From Slackia sp. (GTDB lineage: Bacteria; Actinomycetota; Coriobacteriia; Anaerosomatales; Anaerosomataceae), in the NCBI GenBank assembly GCA_020725885.1, contig DYEA01000011.1:34570-98569 (forward strand): a DNA stretch of 64,000 nucleotides, read 5' to 3'. Positions 9,082 to 17,028 of the stretch are shown one piece after another; the stretch's first letter is position 1, and each line of letters starts with the position of its first letter. A program made the translations under genes and the position numbers. The notes under the pieces were generated by a model. It worked only from the letters and a program-made list of their open reading frames with translations. It was not told where the DNA came from and did no database searches.

Positions 9082-10490
9082 CCTGCGTCCTTCCCTTCTG
9101 CGACCCGCTGCGGGTTCGTGTACACGACGAGCTTGCCGCCGCGTGCGTAGCCGACAAGGGTGAGCCCCACCGCCTCGGCGATGTCCGCGGCGAGCTCGGT
9201 CACCGCCGTGCGCGACACGACGATGGGCACCCGCGCCTTGGCCGCCTTGACCGCCATCTCGTACGAGATCCGCCCCGTCGTGAGCAGCACGGCTCCCTCG
9301 GTGCTCACCCCATCGAGCCACGCCCGCCCGAGCACCTTGTCGACGGCGTTGTGGCGCCCGACGTCCTCGCGCACGAGCACCACGCGCCCATCGCGCGCGA
9401 GCGCACATGCGTGCATGCCTCCCGTGTCGCGGTAGAGCACGGCGCCGCGCGCCATCTGGCCCACGAGGTCGTAGAGCTCGTCGGCCGTGACCGTGCGCTG
9501 GTCCGTCACCGCGTCGAGACCGAGCGTGTGACCGAGCGACGCGAAGGTCACGCCCTTGCCGCAGCCGGCCGTGATGTAGCGGCGGCGGTACACGAGGTCT
9601 TCGGGAACCGGCTCGTCGCTGCGGACGTAGACGAGCCCGCGCTTGTGGTCGACGTCGACGCCTTGGAGCGCGGCCCGGTCGGTGAGGAGCCCCTCGGAGA
9701 CGAGAAAGCCGACGGCCAGCTCCTCCAAGTCCTCGGGCGTCGCCTGCACGGTGGCGATCTCCGCGTCGTTCATGTTGATCGTGACGGCGCGCTCTGCCGG
9801 CATCCTGCGGCCCCTGCGGGTGCCGACCTCGATCACCGCTGCGGGCTGCGCGGGCGCAGGCTGCAGCTCGTCGGTCGCCGACTCGCGCACCTCCGCGAGG
9901 TCTTCCGGCGTGTTGACGTTCACGAAGCTCCGCAATCCCGGGTCGAGCACGCGAAGCGTCTCGGCGTCGAGCTCGCGCACTTCCAGCGCAGGGAACATCG
10001 CCACGAGGCGGCGGCGGCCCGATTCGAGCACCCGGCGTGCGTGCGGCAAGCAGTCCCGGTGATAGAGCGCGAGCAGCGGCTCGACGCCCTTCTCCGTACG
10101 GGGAACCACCACCTGAGCGCCCTCGCGCGCCTCCCAGAGCGCGCGCACGACCTCGGGGTTGAGCCACGGCATGTCCGCCGCGAGCGCGAGCACCCAGTCG
10201 TGGCCGGCGTTCTTCAGCGCAGTGGCGAGCCCGCCGAGCGGCCCTTGATACGCCACCTCGTCGACCCACACCTCGACGCCTGCGGGCAGCCCCGCGTCTT
10301 CGAGCGCTTCCGGCCGGTTCGTCACCACGGCCACCCGCTCGCAGACAGCGGCGGCCGCCTCGGCCACGCGCGCGATCAGCGGCTCGCCGTCGACGAGCAG
10401 GAGCGTCTTGTCGACGCCCATGCGCATCGAGCGGCCGCCTGCCAGGACGGCAGCGGTCACAGGGATCTTCTGCGTCGCCGCAGCGCTCAT
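9078..10490 (-). CDS. MobA-FdhD fusion: Mo-cofactor guanylyltransferase plus formate dehydrogenase sulfur carrier
   Basis: One 470-residue frame joins two enzymes. Residues about 10-205 are MobA: nucleotide-binding LAGGRSMRMGVDK at 17-29, PLGGLATAL and the AADMPWL motif. After a Pro/Ala-rich linker (about 210-222), residues about 225-470 are FdhD, the protein that passes sulfur from a cysteine desulfurase to formate dehydrogenase. It shows AGCGKGVTF (catalytic Cys loop normally CGxCG; here a single Cys is evident) and DVGRHNAVDK. It is coupled by ATGA overlaps to tupC upstream and moeA downstream. The fusion suggests that cofactor maturation is dedicated largely to formate-dehydrogenase-type enzymes. 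Confidence 0.93.
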   Translation of the reverse strand: MSAAATQKIPVTAAVLAGGRSMRMGVDKTLLLVDGEPLIARVAEAAAAVCERVAVVTNRPEALEDAGLPAGVEVWVDEVAYQGPLGGLATALKNAGHDWVLALAADMPWLNPEVVRALWEAREGAQVVVPRTEKGVEPLLALYHRDCLPHARRVLESGRRRLVAMFPALEVRELDAETLRVLDPGLRSFVNVNTPEDLAEVRESATDELQPAPAQPAAVIEVGTRRGRRMPAERAVTINMNDAEIATVQATPEDLEELAVGFLVSEGLLTDRAALQGVDVDHKRGLVYVRSDEPVPEDLVYRRRYITAGCGKGVTFASLGHTLGLDAVTDQRTVTADELYDLVGQMARGAVLYRDTGGMHACALARDGRVVLVREDVGRHNAVDKVLGRAWLDGVSTEGAVLLTTGRISYEMAVKAAKARVPIVVSRTAVTELAADIAEAVGLTLVGYARGGKLVVYTNPQRVAEGKDAG

Positions 10491-11596
10491 GCCGACACCT
10501 CTCTGCCGGAGCGCGAGACCTCCGCCACGCGGACGGCGGTGGCTTTGAAGACTGCCAGCACTTCGACGCCCGGCGCAAGCCCAAGCTCGCGGACCGCCGC
10601 TTTCGAGACCTTCGCCGCGAGGCGTACCCCGCCTCGCTCAAGCACCGCACGGAAGGTCGCGCCGGTGTGCTCGAGGTCGGCGACGACGCACCGCAGCCGG
10701 TTGCGGGCAGAGCTCGCAGGCACCTCGGCTCCTGCGTCGAACAGCACGACGTCTTCAGGCCGGACGCCGAGACGCACCCGCGTACCGACGGCCGTATCCG
10801 TCACCGCGAAGACATCCGCCCCGTCGCACGCCACGCGCGCGACCCCCTCCTCGACGCTTGCGACGACGCCCTCGATCGGCGCCTCGAGCCCGAGGAACCC
10901 CGCGGCCCACTCGTCTTGTGGCACGAAGAAGACCTCGTCGGCCGGGCCGCTCGCCACGATCCTGCCGTCGCGCATCACCGCGACGTCGTCCGCGACGAGC
11001 GCGGCCTCGTCCTGGTCGTGGGTCACCCACAGCACCGTCATGCCGTCCTCGCGCAGGACGCGCGCGAACTCCCGCGCGAGCCGGCGCTTCTCGACCGCGT
11101 CGAGCGACGCGAGCGGCTCGTCGAGCAGCAGCACGCGCGGCCGGACCGCGAGCGCGCGAGCGAGCGCGACCCGCTGCGCCTCGCCTCCAGACAGCGTGAG
11201 CGCCGAGCGGTCCTGCCACCCGCCCAGGCCGACGCGCTCCAACGCCTCCGCCGCGCGCCGCTTGCGCTCTGCCGGCGCCACGCCGCGGAGCGCAAGCCCG
11301 TAGGCCACGTTCTCGCCGACCGTCCCTTTGAACAGCCAGGGCCGCTGGAACGCCGCCGCGACGTGCAGACGCGCGTCCCGGTCGCCGGCGCTCACCTCGC
11401 GCCGGTCGAGCAAGACCCGGCCGGCGTCCGGCCGTTCGAGCAGCCCGAGCACCGCAAGCAGCGTCGACTTGCCCGCGCCCGACGGGCCGAGCAGCGCGAG
11501 CGTGCGGCCGCGCTCGAGCGCGATGCGCTCGACGTCGAGCACCGTCTGCTTCCGGAACGACTTCCGAACGCCTATCGCCTCGAGCACTGCGCTCAC
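10487..11596 (-). CDS. tupC: Tungstate/molybdate ABC transporter, ATP-binding protein
   Basis: Cytoplasmic ATPase of the importer, 369 residues. Walker A GPSGAGKST near residue 36, signature LSGGEAQRVALARAL, Walker B VLLLDEPLASLD and the H-loop THDQDEA are all present. The region after about residue 240 carries TOBE/Mop-like repeats that can bind oxyanion and feed back on transport. Starts with GTG at 11596 overlapping tupB (GTGA) and ends overlapping the mobA-fdhD start (ATGA). Specificity is taken from the TupA-type binding protein, so tungstate is favoured over molybdate. Confidence 0.92.
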   Translation of the reverse strand: MSAVLEAIGVRKSFRKQTVLDVERIALERGRTLALLGPSGAGKSTLLAVLGLLERPDAGRVLLDRREVSAGDRDARLHVAAAFQRPWLFKGTVGENVAYGLALRGVAPAERKRRAAEALERVGLGGWQDRSALTLSGGEAQRVALARALAVRPRVLLLDEPLASLDAVEKRRLAREFARVLREDGMTVLWVTHDQDEAALVADDVAVMRDGRIVASGPADEVFFVPQDEWAAGFLGLEAPIEGVVASVEEGVARVACDGADVFAVTDTAVGTRVRLGVRPEDVVLFDAGAEVPASSARNRLRCVVADLEHTGATFRAVLERGGVRLAAKVSKAAVRELGLAPGVEVLAVFKATAVRVAEVSRSGREVSA

Positions 11597-12300
11597 GACC
11601 GCTCGAACCTTTCCGCAGAGCGCTGCACCTGGGCCAAGATCGCGTTCACCGCCACGACGAGCGCCAGCAGCACTGCAGACAGCGCGAGCGCCGGGCCGTA
11701 CCGCCCCATGCGCGTGTACTGCACGATCGCCGTGGTCATCACGCGCGTCGAGCCTTCGAGGTTGCCGCCGACCATCATCACCGCGCCGACCTCGGAGATC
11801 ACCGCGCCGAACCCAGCCGCGACGGCAGCGACGAGCCCCATGCGGGCCTCTTTGAGCACCAGCAGCGACTCCTGCCACCGCGACGCCCCGAGCGACCGCG
11901 CCTGGAGCCGGAGGTCGAACGGCACCGAAGCGACGGCGGCCCCCGTGACGGCAGCGACCACCGGCACGGCGATGACGGTCTGCGCGATCACCATCGCTGG
12001 ACGGGTGTACAGCAGGTCGAGCGCCCCCAGCGGCCCGCGCCGCGACAGCAGCATGGCTGTCACGAGGCCGACCACCACGGGCGGCAGCCCCATGCCGGCG
12101 TTCGCCAACACGAGCAGCGCGTTGCGCGTGGCGCTGCGCCGCGTGCCGAGGTAGAGCCCCGCAGGGACGCCCAGGACGAGGGCGACCGCTACCGCCGCGC
12201 CCGAGACGCGAAGCGAGGTGGCGACGACGCCCCACACGTCCACGCTACCCGAGACGAGCGCATCGAGTCCCTCGGCGATGGCCTCCGCGAACACGCTCAC
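11593..12300 (-). CDS. tupB: Tungstate ABC transporter permease
   Basis: A 235-residue membrane permease with about five hydrophobic segments. The cytoplasmic coupling loop that docks the ATPase reads RSLGASRWQESLLVLKEA near residue 140, close to the EAA consensus. The family is the TupB/WtpB-like ABC permease fold. The GTG start at 12300 overlaps the tupA stop, and the 3' end overlaps tupC. Together with tupA and tupC it makes a complete importer. Confidence 0.93.
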   Translation of the reverse strand: MSVFAEAIAEGLDALVSGSVDVWGVVATSLRVSGAAVAVALVLGVPAGLYLGTRRSATRNALLVLANAGMGLPPVVVGLVTAMLLSRRGPLGALDLLYTRPAMVIAQTVIAVPVVAAVTGAAVASVPFDLRLQARSLGASRWQESLLVLKEARMGLVAAVAAGFGAVISEVGAVMMVGGNLEGSTRVMTTAIVQYTRMGRYGPALALSAVLLALVVAVNAILAQVQRSAERFERS

Positions 12301-13163
12301 TGCGCGTCGCCTCCCCCGTTGGGCGTGAACAACGGGCGTCCGAACCGGTCGGCGCCGAATCTCCCGATCAGCGCCTGCCCGTCGTTCCCGCAGATCCAGT
12401 CCGCGAAGTCGCGCGCCCCGCGCTCGTTGCGCGCTCCCGCGACCACGACGACGCCGTACTGGTTGCGCAACGCGGCGTCCCGGTCGAACAGCGCCGCCAG
12501 GTCGAGCGCGTCGCGCATCGCGAGGAACGTCGCCTCGTCCGTGAGCGCGTACGCCTGCTTCTCCGAGGCGATCTTCAGGGTCTCGCCCATGCCCTGTCCG
12601 GTCACGAGGTACCACGCGCCTCCCGGCTCGACGCCAGCGGCGCCCCACAGCGCGCGCTCCTTCGTGTGGGTACCGGAGCCGTCTCCGCGGGAGGCGAACG
12701 GCGCCTGCCGCCCTGCGATGCGCGCGAGCGCGTCGGACGCACTCGCGGCCGCCTTGACGCCCGCCGGGTCATCAGCCGGCCCGACGATCACGAACCGGTT
12801 GTAGCAGACGTCGCGCCGCTCGGCACCGTGCCCCGCCGCCACGAAGGCCGCTTCCTCCTGCGGAGCGTGCACGAACAGCACGTCCGCGTCCTTCTGCTGG
12901 CCGAGCCGAAGCGCCTCTCCCGTGCCGACCGCGATCACCTCGACCGAATACGCCGGGTGCGCAGCTTCGAACGCCGGCACGAGCACGTCGAGCAGGCCGG
13001 AGTCTTGGGTGGAGGTGGTTGTCGCGAGCACGAGGCGCTGGCGCGCGGCCGCCGACGTCTCTTCCCGCGAGCAGCCCGACGCCAGCGCAAGCGAGGCGAG
13101 CGTGAGCGCGGCGACGAGGAGTCCGGCCCGCCTGGCGGCGAGCCTGACGCGGCGGTCTGTCAC
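12297..13163 (-). CDS. tupA: Tungstate-binding lipoprotein
   Basis: Extracytoplasmic binding protein of 288 residues. It has an N-terminal lipoprotein signal with lipobox LASGC (Cys at about 31). Right after it comes LATTTSTQDSGLL; the TTTS motif is the oxyanion-binding signature of TupA proteins, which are highly selective for tungstate. Further family pieces are GTGEALRLGQQKDADVL and SRGDGSGTHTKE. The GTG start at 13163 is the first gene of the 13-gene unit and lies behind a structured leader. Substrate assignment rests on the family motif, not on data. Confidence 0.95.
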   Translation of the reverse strand: MTDRRVRLAARRAGLLVAALTLASLALASGCSREETSAAARQRLVLATTTSTQDSGLLDVLVPAFEAAHPAYSVEVIAVGTGEALRLGQQKDADVLFVHAPQEEAAFVAAGHGAERRDVCYNRFVIVGPADDPAGVKAAASASDALARIAGRQAPFASRGDGSGTHTKERALWGAAGVEPGGAWYLVTGQGMGETLKIASEKQAYALTDEATFLAMRDALDLAALFDRDAALRNQYGVVVVAGARNERGARDFADWICGNDGQALIGRFGADRFGRPLFTPNGGGDAQ

Positions 13164-13167
13164 GCGA

Positions 13168-13290
13168 ACTCCTTTCCGAGCACGGGAGGCCGAGGAGTTT
13201 CCTGCCTCGACCCTATCGGTCCTGGCTCCCTAGCGGTGACCAGCCGCCGTAGGACTCCAGGACTCGGAGGCCGTCCGCTCGCGCGGACGC
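13168..13290 (-). promoter_or_regulatory. Structured leader upstream of tupA, Moco/Tuco riboswitch candidate
   Basis: On the minus strand the leader can fold strongly. GTCCTGG pairs with CCAGGAC (bases 13257-13263 and 13219-13225) around an inner hairpin with CCTA/TAGG and GCGG/CCGC arms, and an outer GGCC-CCGAG segment can pair with CTCGG-GGCC near the start codon. The Moco/Tuco RNA class controls molybdenum and tungsten cofactor genes and often precedes uptake genes. The position fits, but I identify the class from context and overall shape only. Confidence 0.4.
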
Positions 13291-13367
13291 CACGAGGATA
13301 CGCTGGGCGGCGCAGGCGCGCAACCGCTCGCACACGCCCGGGCCGCGGAGCCGCGCCCGGCACGCGG

Positions 13368-13931
13368 CTACGGCCGGCCAGGCACCTCGTGGCAATCGGG
13401 ACAGCGCGCCTCGTAGTAGTCAGCGCCGCCCACCAGGATCAGCGGCGAGTCCCATGGAGCGGGACGTCCCTCGATGATCCGCTGCGTCCGCGTCGCGACG
13501 CCGTGGCACTTCTGGCAGATGGCGGTCAGGAGCGACACCTCGTCCGCAAGCGCCATGAGCGTCGGCATCGGCTCGAACGGCTCCCCGCGGAAGTCCTGGT
13601 TAAGCCCGGTGACGTACACGGTGTGGCGCTTCTCAAGCAACCATCGGACGACGGGAACGAGCTCGGGGCCGAAGAACTGCGCCTCTTCGATCGCCACGAC
13701 CCGGCATCCCTCGGGGTCGATCTCCTGCGGAGAGCCTACGACCCTGGCCTCCCACTCCGTGCCGAGGCGCGAACGCGCGACGCGCCCGTCGCGAGAGTCC
13801 ACGCTGTGCTTGAAGACGATGATGGGGTCTCCGATGACCGAGTGCCGGGAGAGGAGTCTGATGAGCTCCCCAGTCTTGCCGCTGCTCATGCAGCCGGCGA
13901 TGACGTGCAGACGTCCGACGACGCGCGCCAT
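13368..13931 (-). CDS. tdk: Thymidine kinase
   Basis: Phosphorylates thymidine in nucleoside salvage. The 187-residue type II thymidine kinase has P-loop GCMSSGKTGELIR at residues 13-25, the Walker-B-like EEAQFF near residue 83, the lasso region VYVTGLNQDFRGEPFEP, and four zinc-ligand cysteines in CQKCHG and the C-terminal CPDC. It stands between the tup leader and the LysR gene with short gaps and no obvious functional link to either. Confidence 0.96.
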   Translation of the reverse strand: MARVVGRLHVIAGCMSSGKTGELIRLLSRHSVIGDPIIVFKHSVDSRDGRVARSRLGTEWEARVVGSPQEIDPEGCRVVAIEEAQFFGPELVPVVRWLLEKRHTVYVTGLNQDFRGEPFEPMPTLMALADEVSLLTAICQKCHGVATRTQRIIEGRPAPWDSPLILVGGADYYEARCPDCHEVPGRP

Positions 13932-13955
13932 GCAGCCTCCAGTCTCTGCAGAACC

Positions 13956-14843
13956 CTACAGCCGCTGCCTCAAGTAGTCAGCAAGCGCGTCTGCGGCCCG
14001 GGTCGGCGTCGTCCGCGGCATGACGAGGTAGAGCGGGCGTTTGAGCGGGAACCCGCCGACCTCGAGCTGCGCCACCGTCCCCAGCCTCAGCGCCTTCTCC
14101 GCTACCCAGACGCTCACGATGCCGATGCCGAGCCCGCCTTCCACGGCCGACAACACGGCCTCGTTCGTCCCGAGTTCCAGGACGACGTCGAGCTCGCCTG
14201 GGTCGACGCCGTGCCGCCGCATCTCCTCCTCGGCGACCATGCGCGTGCCCGAGCCCGCTTCGCGCATCACGAACGCCTGCTCCGTCAGATCCTCCATCAG
14301 CAGGCCGTGCCTGCCCGCCAGCGGGTGGTCGGGCGGGCAGACCATGACGAGGTCGTCGTGGCCGAGCCGCTCTTGGAGGACCCGGGCGCCTGGCACCTCC
14401 GCGCCTGCCATGCCCATGTGCGCGTCGCCTGCCTCCACGCGGCCGACGACATCCGCCGTGTCGTACACGCGCAGCGACACGCTCACCTCGGGATACTCCT
14501 TCAAGAATCCACCGAGGAGCCGCGGCAAGATGTACTGCCCGGGCGTCGTGCTGGCCGCGATGTCGAGGTGGCCCGTGACCCGGCCGGACATGGTCTCGAT
14601 CTCGGTCCGGGCCTCTTCGAGCTCCTCGAGGATCTTGCGCGCATACGGCAGCAGCGCAGAGCCGGCCTCGGTCAGGTCGACGCGGCGGTAGCGCCGGTCG
14701 AGCAGCGTCACGCCAAGCTCGCTCTCCAGCCCTTGGATCTGCATGGTGACGGCTGGCTGCGTGATGCCGAGCGCGCGCGCCGCCTCGGAGAACGAGCCGT
14801 GCTCGACGACCGCGACGAACGTCCGCAGCTGCTGGAGATTCAT
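13956..14843 (-). CDS. LysR-family transcriptional regulator
   Basis: A 295-residue regulator. The N-terminal winged helix reads MNLQQLRTFVAVVEHGSF then AARALGITQPAVTMQI (recognition helix, about 18-34). The C-terminal periplasmic-binding-like effector domain starts near residue 90. It resembles the CysB/CbbR side of the family. The ATG at 14843 is divergent from the Fur-type gene at 14943, so the 99-base gap holds both promoters. Its target genes and effector cannot be told; tdk downstream is only 24 bases away and may be co-transcribed. Confidence 0.92.
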   Translation of the reverse strand: MNLQQLRTFVAVVEHGSFSEAARALGITQPAVTMQIQGLESELGVTLLDRRYRRVDLTEAGSALLPYARKILEELEEARTEIETMSGRVTGHLDIAASTTPGQYILPRLLGGFLKEYPEVSVSLRVYDTADVVGRVEAGDAHMGMAGAEVPGARVLQERLGHDDLVMVCPPDHPLAGRHGLLMEDLTEQAFVMREAGSGTRMVAEEEMRRHGVDPGELDVVLELGTNEAVLSAVEGGLGIGIVSVWVAEKALRLGTVAQLEVGGFPLKRPLYLVMPRTTPTRAADALADYLRQRL

Positions 14844-14896
14844 GGCGCCGTCCTCCTGTATCCCGGATTCCCCGATTGTAGCGCAGCACCTCCGGG

Positions 14897-14929
14897 TATA
14901 CAGTGGCCGTGAAGTGAGAACCGCTCTCA
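14897..14929 (+). promoter_or_regulatory. Promoter and Fur-family-type operator of the metal uptake operon
   Basis: A TATACA -10-like box at 14897-14902 is followed by the near-perfect inverted repeat TGAGAACCGCTCTCA at 14915-14929. It has the 7-1-7 layout typical of Fur/Zur/Nur operators and ends 14 bases before the fur-type start codon. Binding there would block the start of transcription, so autoregulation is likely. The -35 is weak (TTGTAG at 14876). Confidence 0.55.
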
Positions 14930-14942
14930 GTTGGAGGACGCG

Positions 14943-15380
14943 ATGACGGAGGCGAGGGATCGCCTTTCGAGCCCAGCCGCTCCGTACGGATCTCGGCGCA
15001 TGAGCTCGGCCCGCCGCGCCATCGCCGAAACGGCGGCGCTCATGGACGGCGCGTTCACCGCTGAGTCGCTCCACGACCGCGTTGTCGCGTCGCGACCGGG
15101 CATCGGGCTCGCGACGGTGTATCGCGCGGTCGCAGCGATGGCCGATGCCGGATACCTCGCTCGCGTCGGCGAACGGGACGGAGCCGCTTTGTACGCTGTC
15201 TGCGGCCACGACGGCCACCACCACCACGCCGTGTGCGAGCGCTGCGGGGCAGTGACGCCTGTGGAGTGCGCCTTCGTGCCGAGCGCGCTGCCGGCAGGGT
15301 TCGCGATGACCAGGCACGAGGTCGCCATCTACGGCGTGTGCGCGGAGTGCCAGGGTTCGGAGCGCGGGGGCTCACGATGA
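14943..15380 (+). CDS. Fur-family metalloregulator (Zur/Nur-like)
   Basis: A 145-residue Fur-family repressor. The winged-helix part includes GIGLATVYRAVAAMADAGYL (about 54-73). The metal-binding part has CGHDGHHHHAVCERCG with a HHHH-rich strand, and two CxxC pairs (CERC and CAEC) for the structural zinc site. The ATG at 14943 sits behind GGAGG. It overlaps the following transporter gene (ATGA) and is preceded by a 7-1-7 inverted repeat. With the ECF importer downstream it most likely senses zinc, nickel or cobalt; which one is not decided by the sequence. Confidence 0.92.
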   Translation: MTEARDRLSSPAAPYGSRRMSSARRAIAETAALMDGAFTAESLHDRVVASRPGIGLATVYRAVAAMADAGYLARVGERDGAALYAVCGHDGHHHHAVCERCGAVTPVECAFVPSALPAGFAMTRHEVAIYGVCAECQGSERGGSR

Positions 15381-16213
15381 CGCACATCCACGTCCCTGAC
15401 GGCGTCTTGCCCGTGTGGCTCTGGGGAAGCGGCTGGGTCGTCGCAGTCGCGCTGCTGCTCATCGCCGACCGGGCGTCGCGCCGAGTGACCGCCCGGCGCC
15501 GGCTCCCGCTCGTCGGCGTCGTCTCCGCGCTCGTGATCGTAGCGATGTCGAGCGAGGTCGTCCCCATCGCGTACCACATGAACCTGACGGTGCTCGCCGG
15601 CGCGCTCCTCGGGCCGTCGCTTTCGATCGTGTCCGCGTTCGTCGTGCAGGTCGTGCTCGCCGCGCTCGGTCACGGCGGCGTCACCATCGTCGGGCTGAAC
15701 ACGCTGCTCACCGCGAGCGAGATGCTGCTCGGGTGGGCGCTGCTCCAAGGCGGCCTGCGGCTGCTCGGCACGAAGCGCGCTGCGCCGGTGGCCGCGGCAG
15801 CGACCGTGGCAACCCTCGCCGTGACCACCACGATGCTGGTCGGCCTGATCGCCGCCTCCGGCACCCTCGGCGCGACGGAACGCGAGACCGGAGCGCTGGA
15901 TCCGGAGAACCTCACCTTCGCGTCTCCCTTCTCCGAGGGCGCCCTGCGCATCGGATTGTTCTCTGGCGGCGAGCACGGACAAGAGGAGGAGGCCGAGCAC
16001 GCCGCGGGCGAAGCCGAGCACGCCGAGGCGCTCGGGCTCGCGCGCTTCGCGACGGTGGTGTACACGCTCGGGTCGATCGGGTGGGTCCTCGAGGCGCTCG
16101 TCACGGCCGCGATCGTCGGGTACCTGGCACGGGTGCGCCCGTCGCTGCTCGTGCAGCCGCGCGCGCCCGCGGCCGTGCTCCCGGCCCCCGCGGAACACCA
16201 CGGAGGCGCGTGA
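15377..16213 (+). CDS. ECF-type metal transporter substrate-binding membrane protein (CbiM-like)
   Basis: S-component of an energy-coupling-factor importer, 278 residues with about six to seven membrane segments. The N-terminus THIHVPDGVLP is the CbiM/NikM metal-loop motif (classically M-H-I-x-D-G). The extra Thr before His and the His/Glu-rich loop EHGQEEEAEHAAGEAEHAEA (near residue 200) differ from standard cobalt CbiM. The C-terminal extension replaces a separate CbiN. Coupled to the Fur-type gene before it and the CbiQ gene after it (TGATG). Zinc, nickel and cobalt are all possible. Confidence 0.88.
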   Translation: MTHIHVPDGVLPVWLWGSGWVVAVALLLIADRASRRVTARRRLPLVGVVSALVIVAMSSEVVPIAYHMNLTVLAGALLGPSLSIVSAFVVQVVLAALGHGGVTIVGLNTLLTASEMLLGWALLQGGLRLLGTKRAAPVAAAATVATLAVTTTMLVGLIAASGTLGATERETGALDPENLTFASPFSEGALRIGLFSGGEHGQEEEAEHAAGEAEHAEALGLARFATVVYTLGSIGWVLEALVTAAIVGYLARVRPSLLVQPRAPAAVLPAPAEHHGGA

Positions 16214-17028
16214 TGGACGTCCGGCTCGTCGACACCGTCGCCACGAGCGGCTCCTCGCCGCTGCACAGGGCGTCTCCCCGCACGAAAGCGGCAGCCGCAG
16301 CGCTGGTCATCGCCTCGGCGGCAGTCACCACGAACCTGTTCGTCTGCACGGGGGTCGCGCTCGCCGTCGTGGCCGCTGCGGTGCTCTCGCGCATCCCGCT
16401 CCGGCCGTACCTTTCGCTCGCGGGCTACCCGGCGGTCTTCGCGGCGCTGTTCGCGTGGGCGTCGGCGCCAGACGCGCTCTCCGGGGCGCTCATAGTCTCA
16501 AAGGCAGTCACGGCAGCGCTTGCCGTGGTGCTCTTGCTGTTCACGACGCCGTACCCGCAGGTGTTCGCGAGCCTGCAGCGGACGCTCCCGGGACTCGTCG
16601 GAGACGCCCTGTTCATGACGTACCGCGCGATCTTCGTCCTCGGCGAGAAGCTGGACGACCTCATCGTGGCCGCCAGGCTCCGCTCGGGCGCGGGCCGGCA
16701 TCCCATCAGGAGCGCTCGGGCGACCGTCCGAGCGCTCGGCAACCTCGTGTTGTACGCGTTCGACCTCGCGCAACGCGAGTACGACATCCTGGCGCTGCGC
16801 GGCTACTCAGGACGGCTCGCAGTACCCGTCCGCCGGTCCGCCGCTCCTGCCGTCGACGCGCTCGCTCTCGCCGCCGGCACGGCCGCGCTGGCCGCAGCGC
16901 TGGCGTGGCGCGTCGCCTGGCGGGACCTGCTGCCGTACAGCTGGATGCCGCTCGCCGCCGCGGCCGCGCTGCTCGTCGCTGCGCTCGTCGTCAGGTTCGC
17001 TCGATCAGGAGGGACGCGTCATGCATGA
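16213..17028 (+). CDS. ECF transporter transmembrane T-component (CbiQ-like)
   Basis: A 271-residue membrane protein that couples the ATPase to the substrate-binding subunit. It has about five to six hydrophobic segments. The cytoplasmic coupling helices show the ARG-type motif AARLRSGAG (near residue 155) and a second one, ALRGYSG (near residue 195). Its ATG overlaps the stop of the CbiM-like gene, and its end overlaps the ATPase gene by eight bases, so the transporter subunits are made in a fixed ratio. Confidence 0.9.
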   Translation: MDVRLVDTVATSGSSPLHRASPRTKAAAAALVIASAAVTTNLFVCTGVALAVVAAAVLSRIPLRPYLSLAGYPAVFAALFAWASAPDALSGALIVSKAVTAALAVVLLLFTTPYPQVFASLQRTLPGLVGDALFMTYRAIFVLGEKLDDLIVAARLRSGAGRHPIRSARATVRALGNLVLYAFDLAQREYDILALRGYSGRLAVPVRRSAAPAVDALALAAGTAALAAALAWRVAWRDLLPYSWMPLAAAAALLVAALVVRFARSGGTRHA

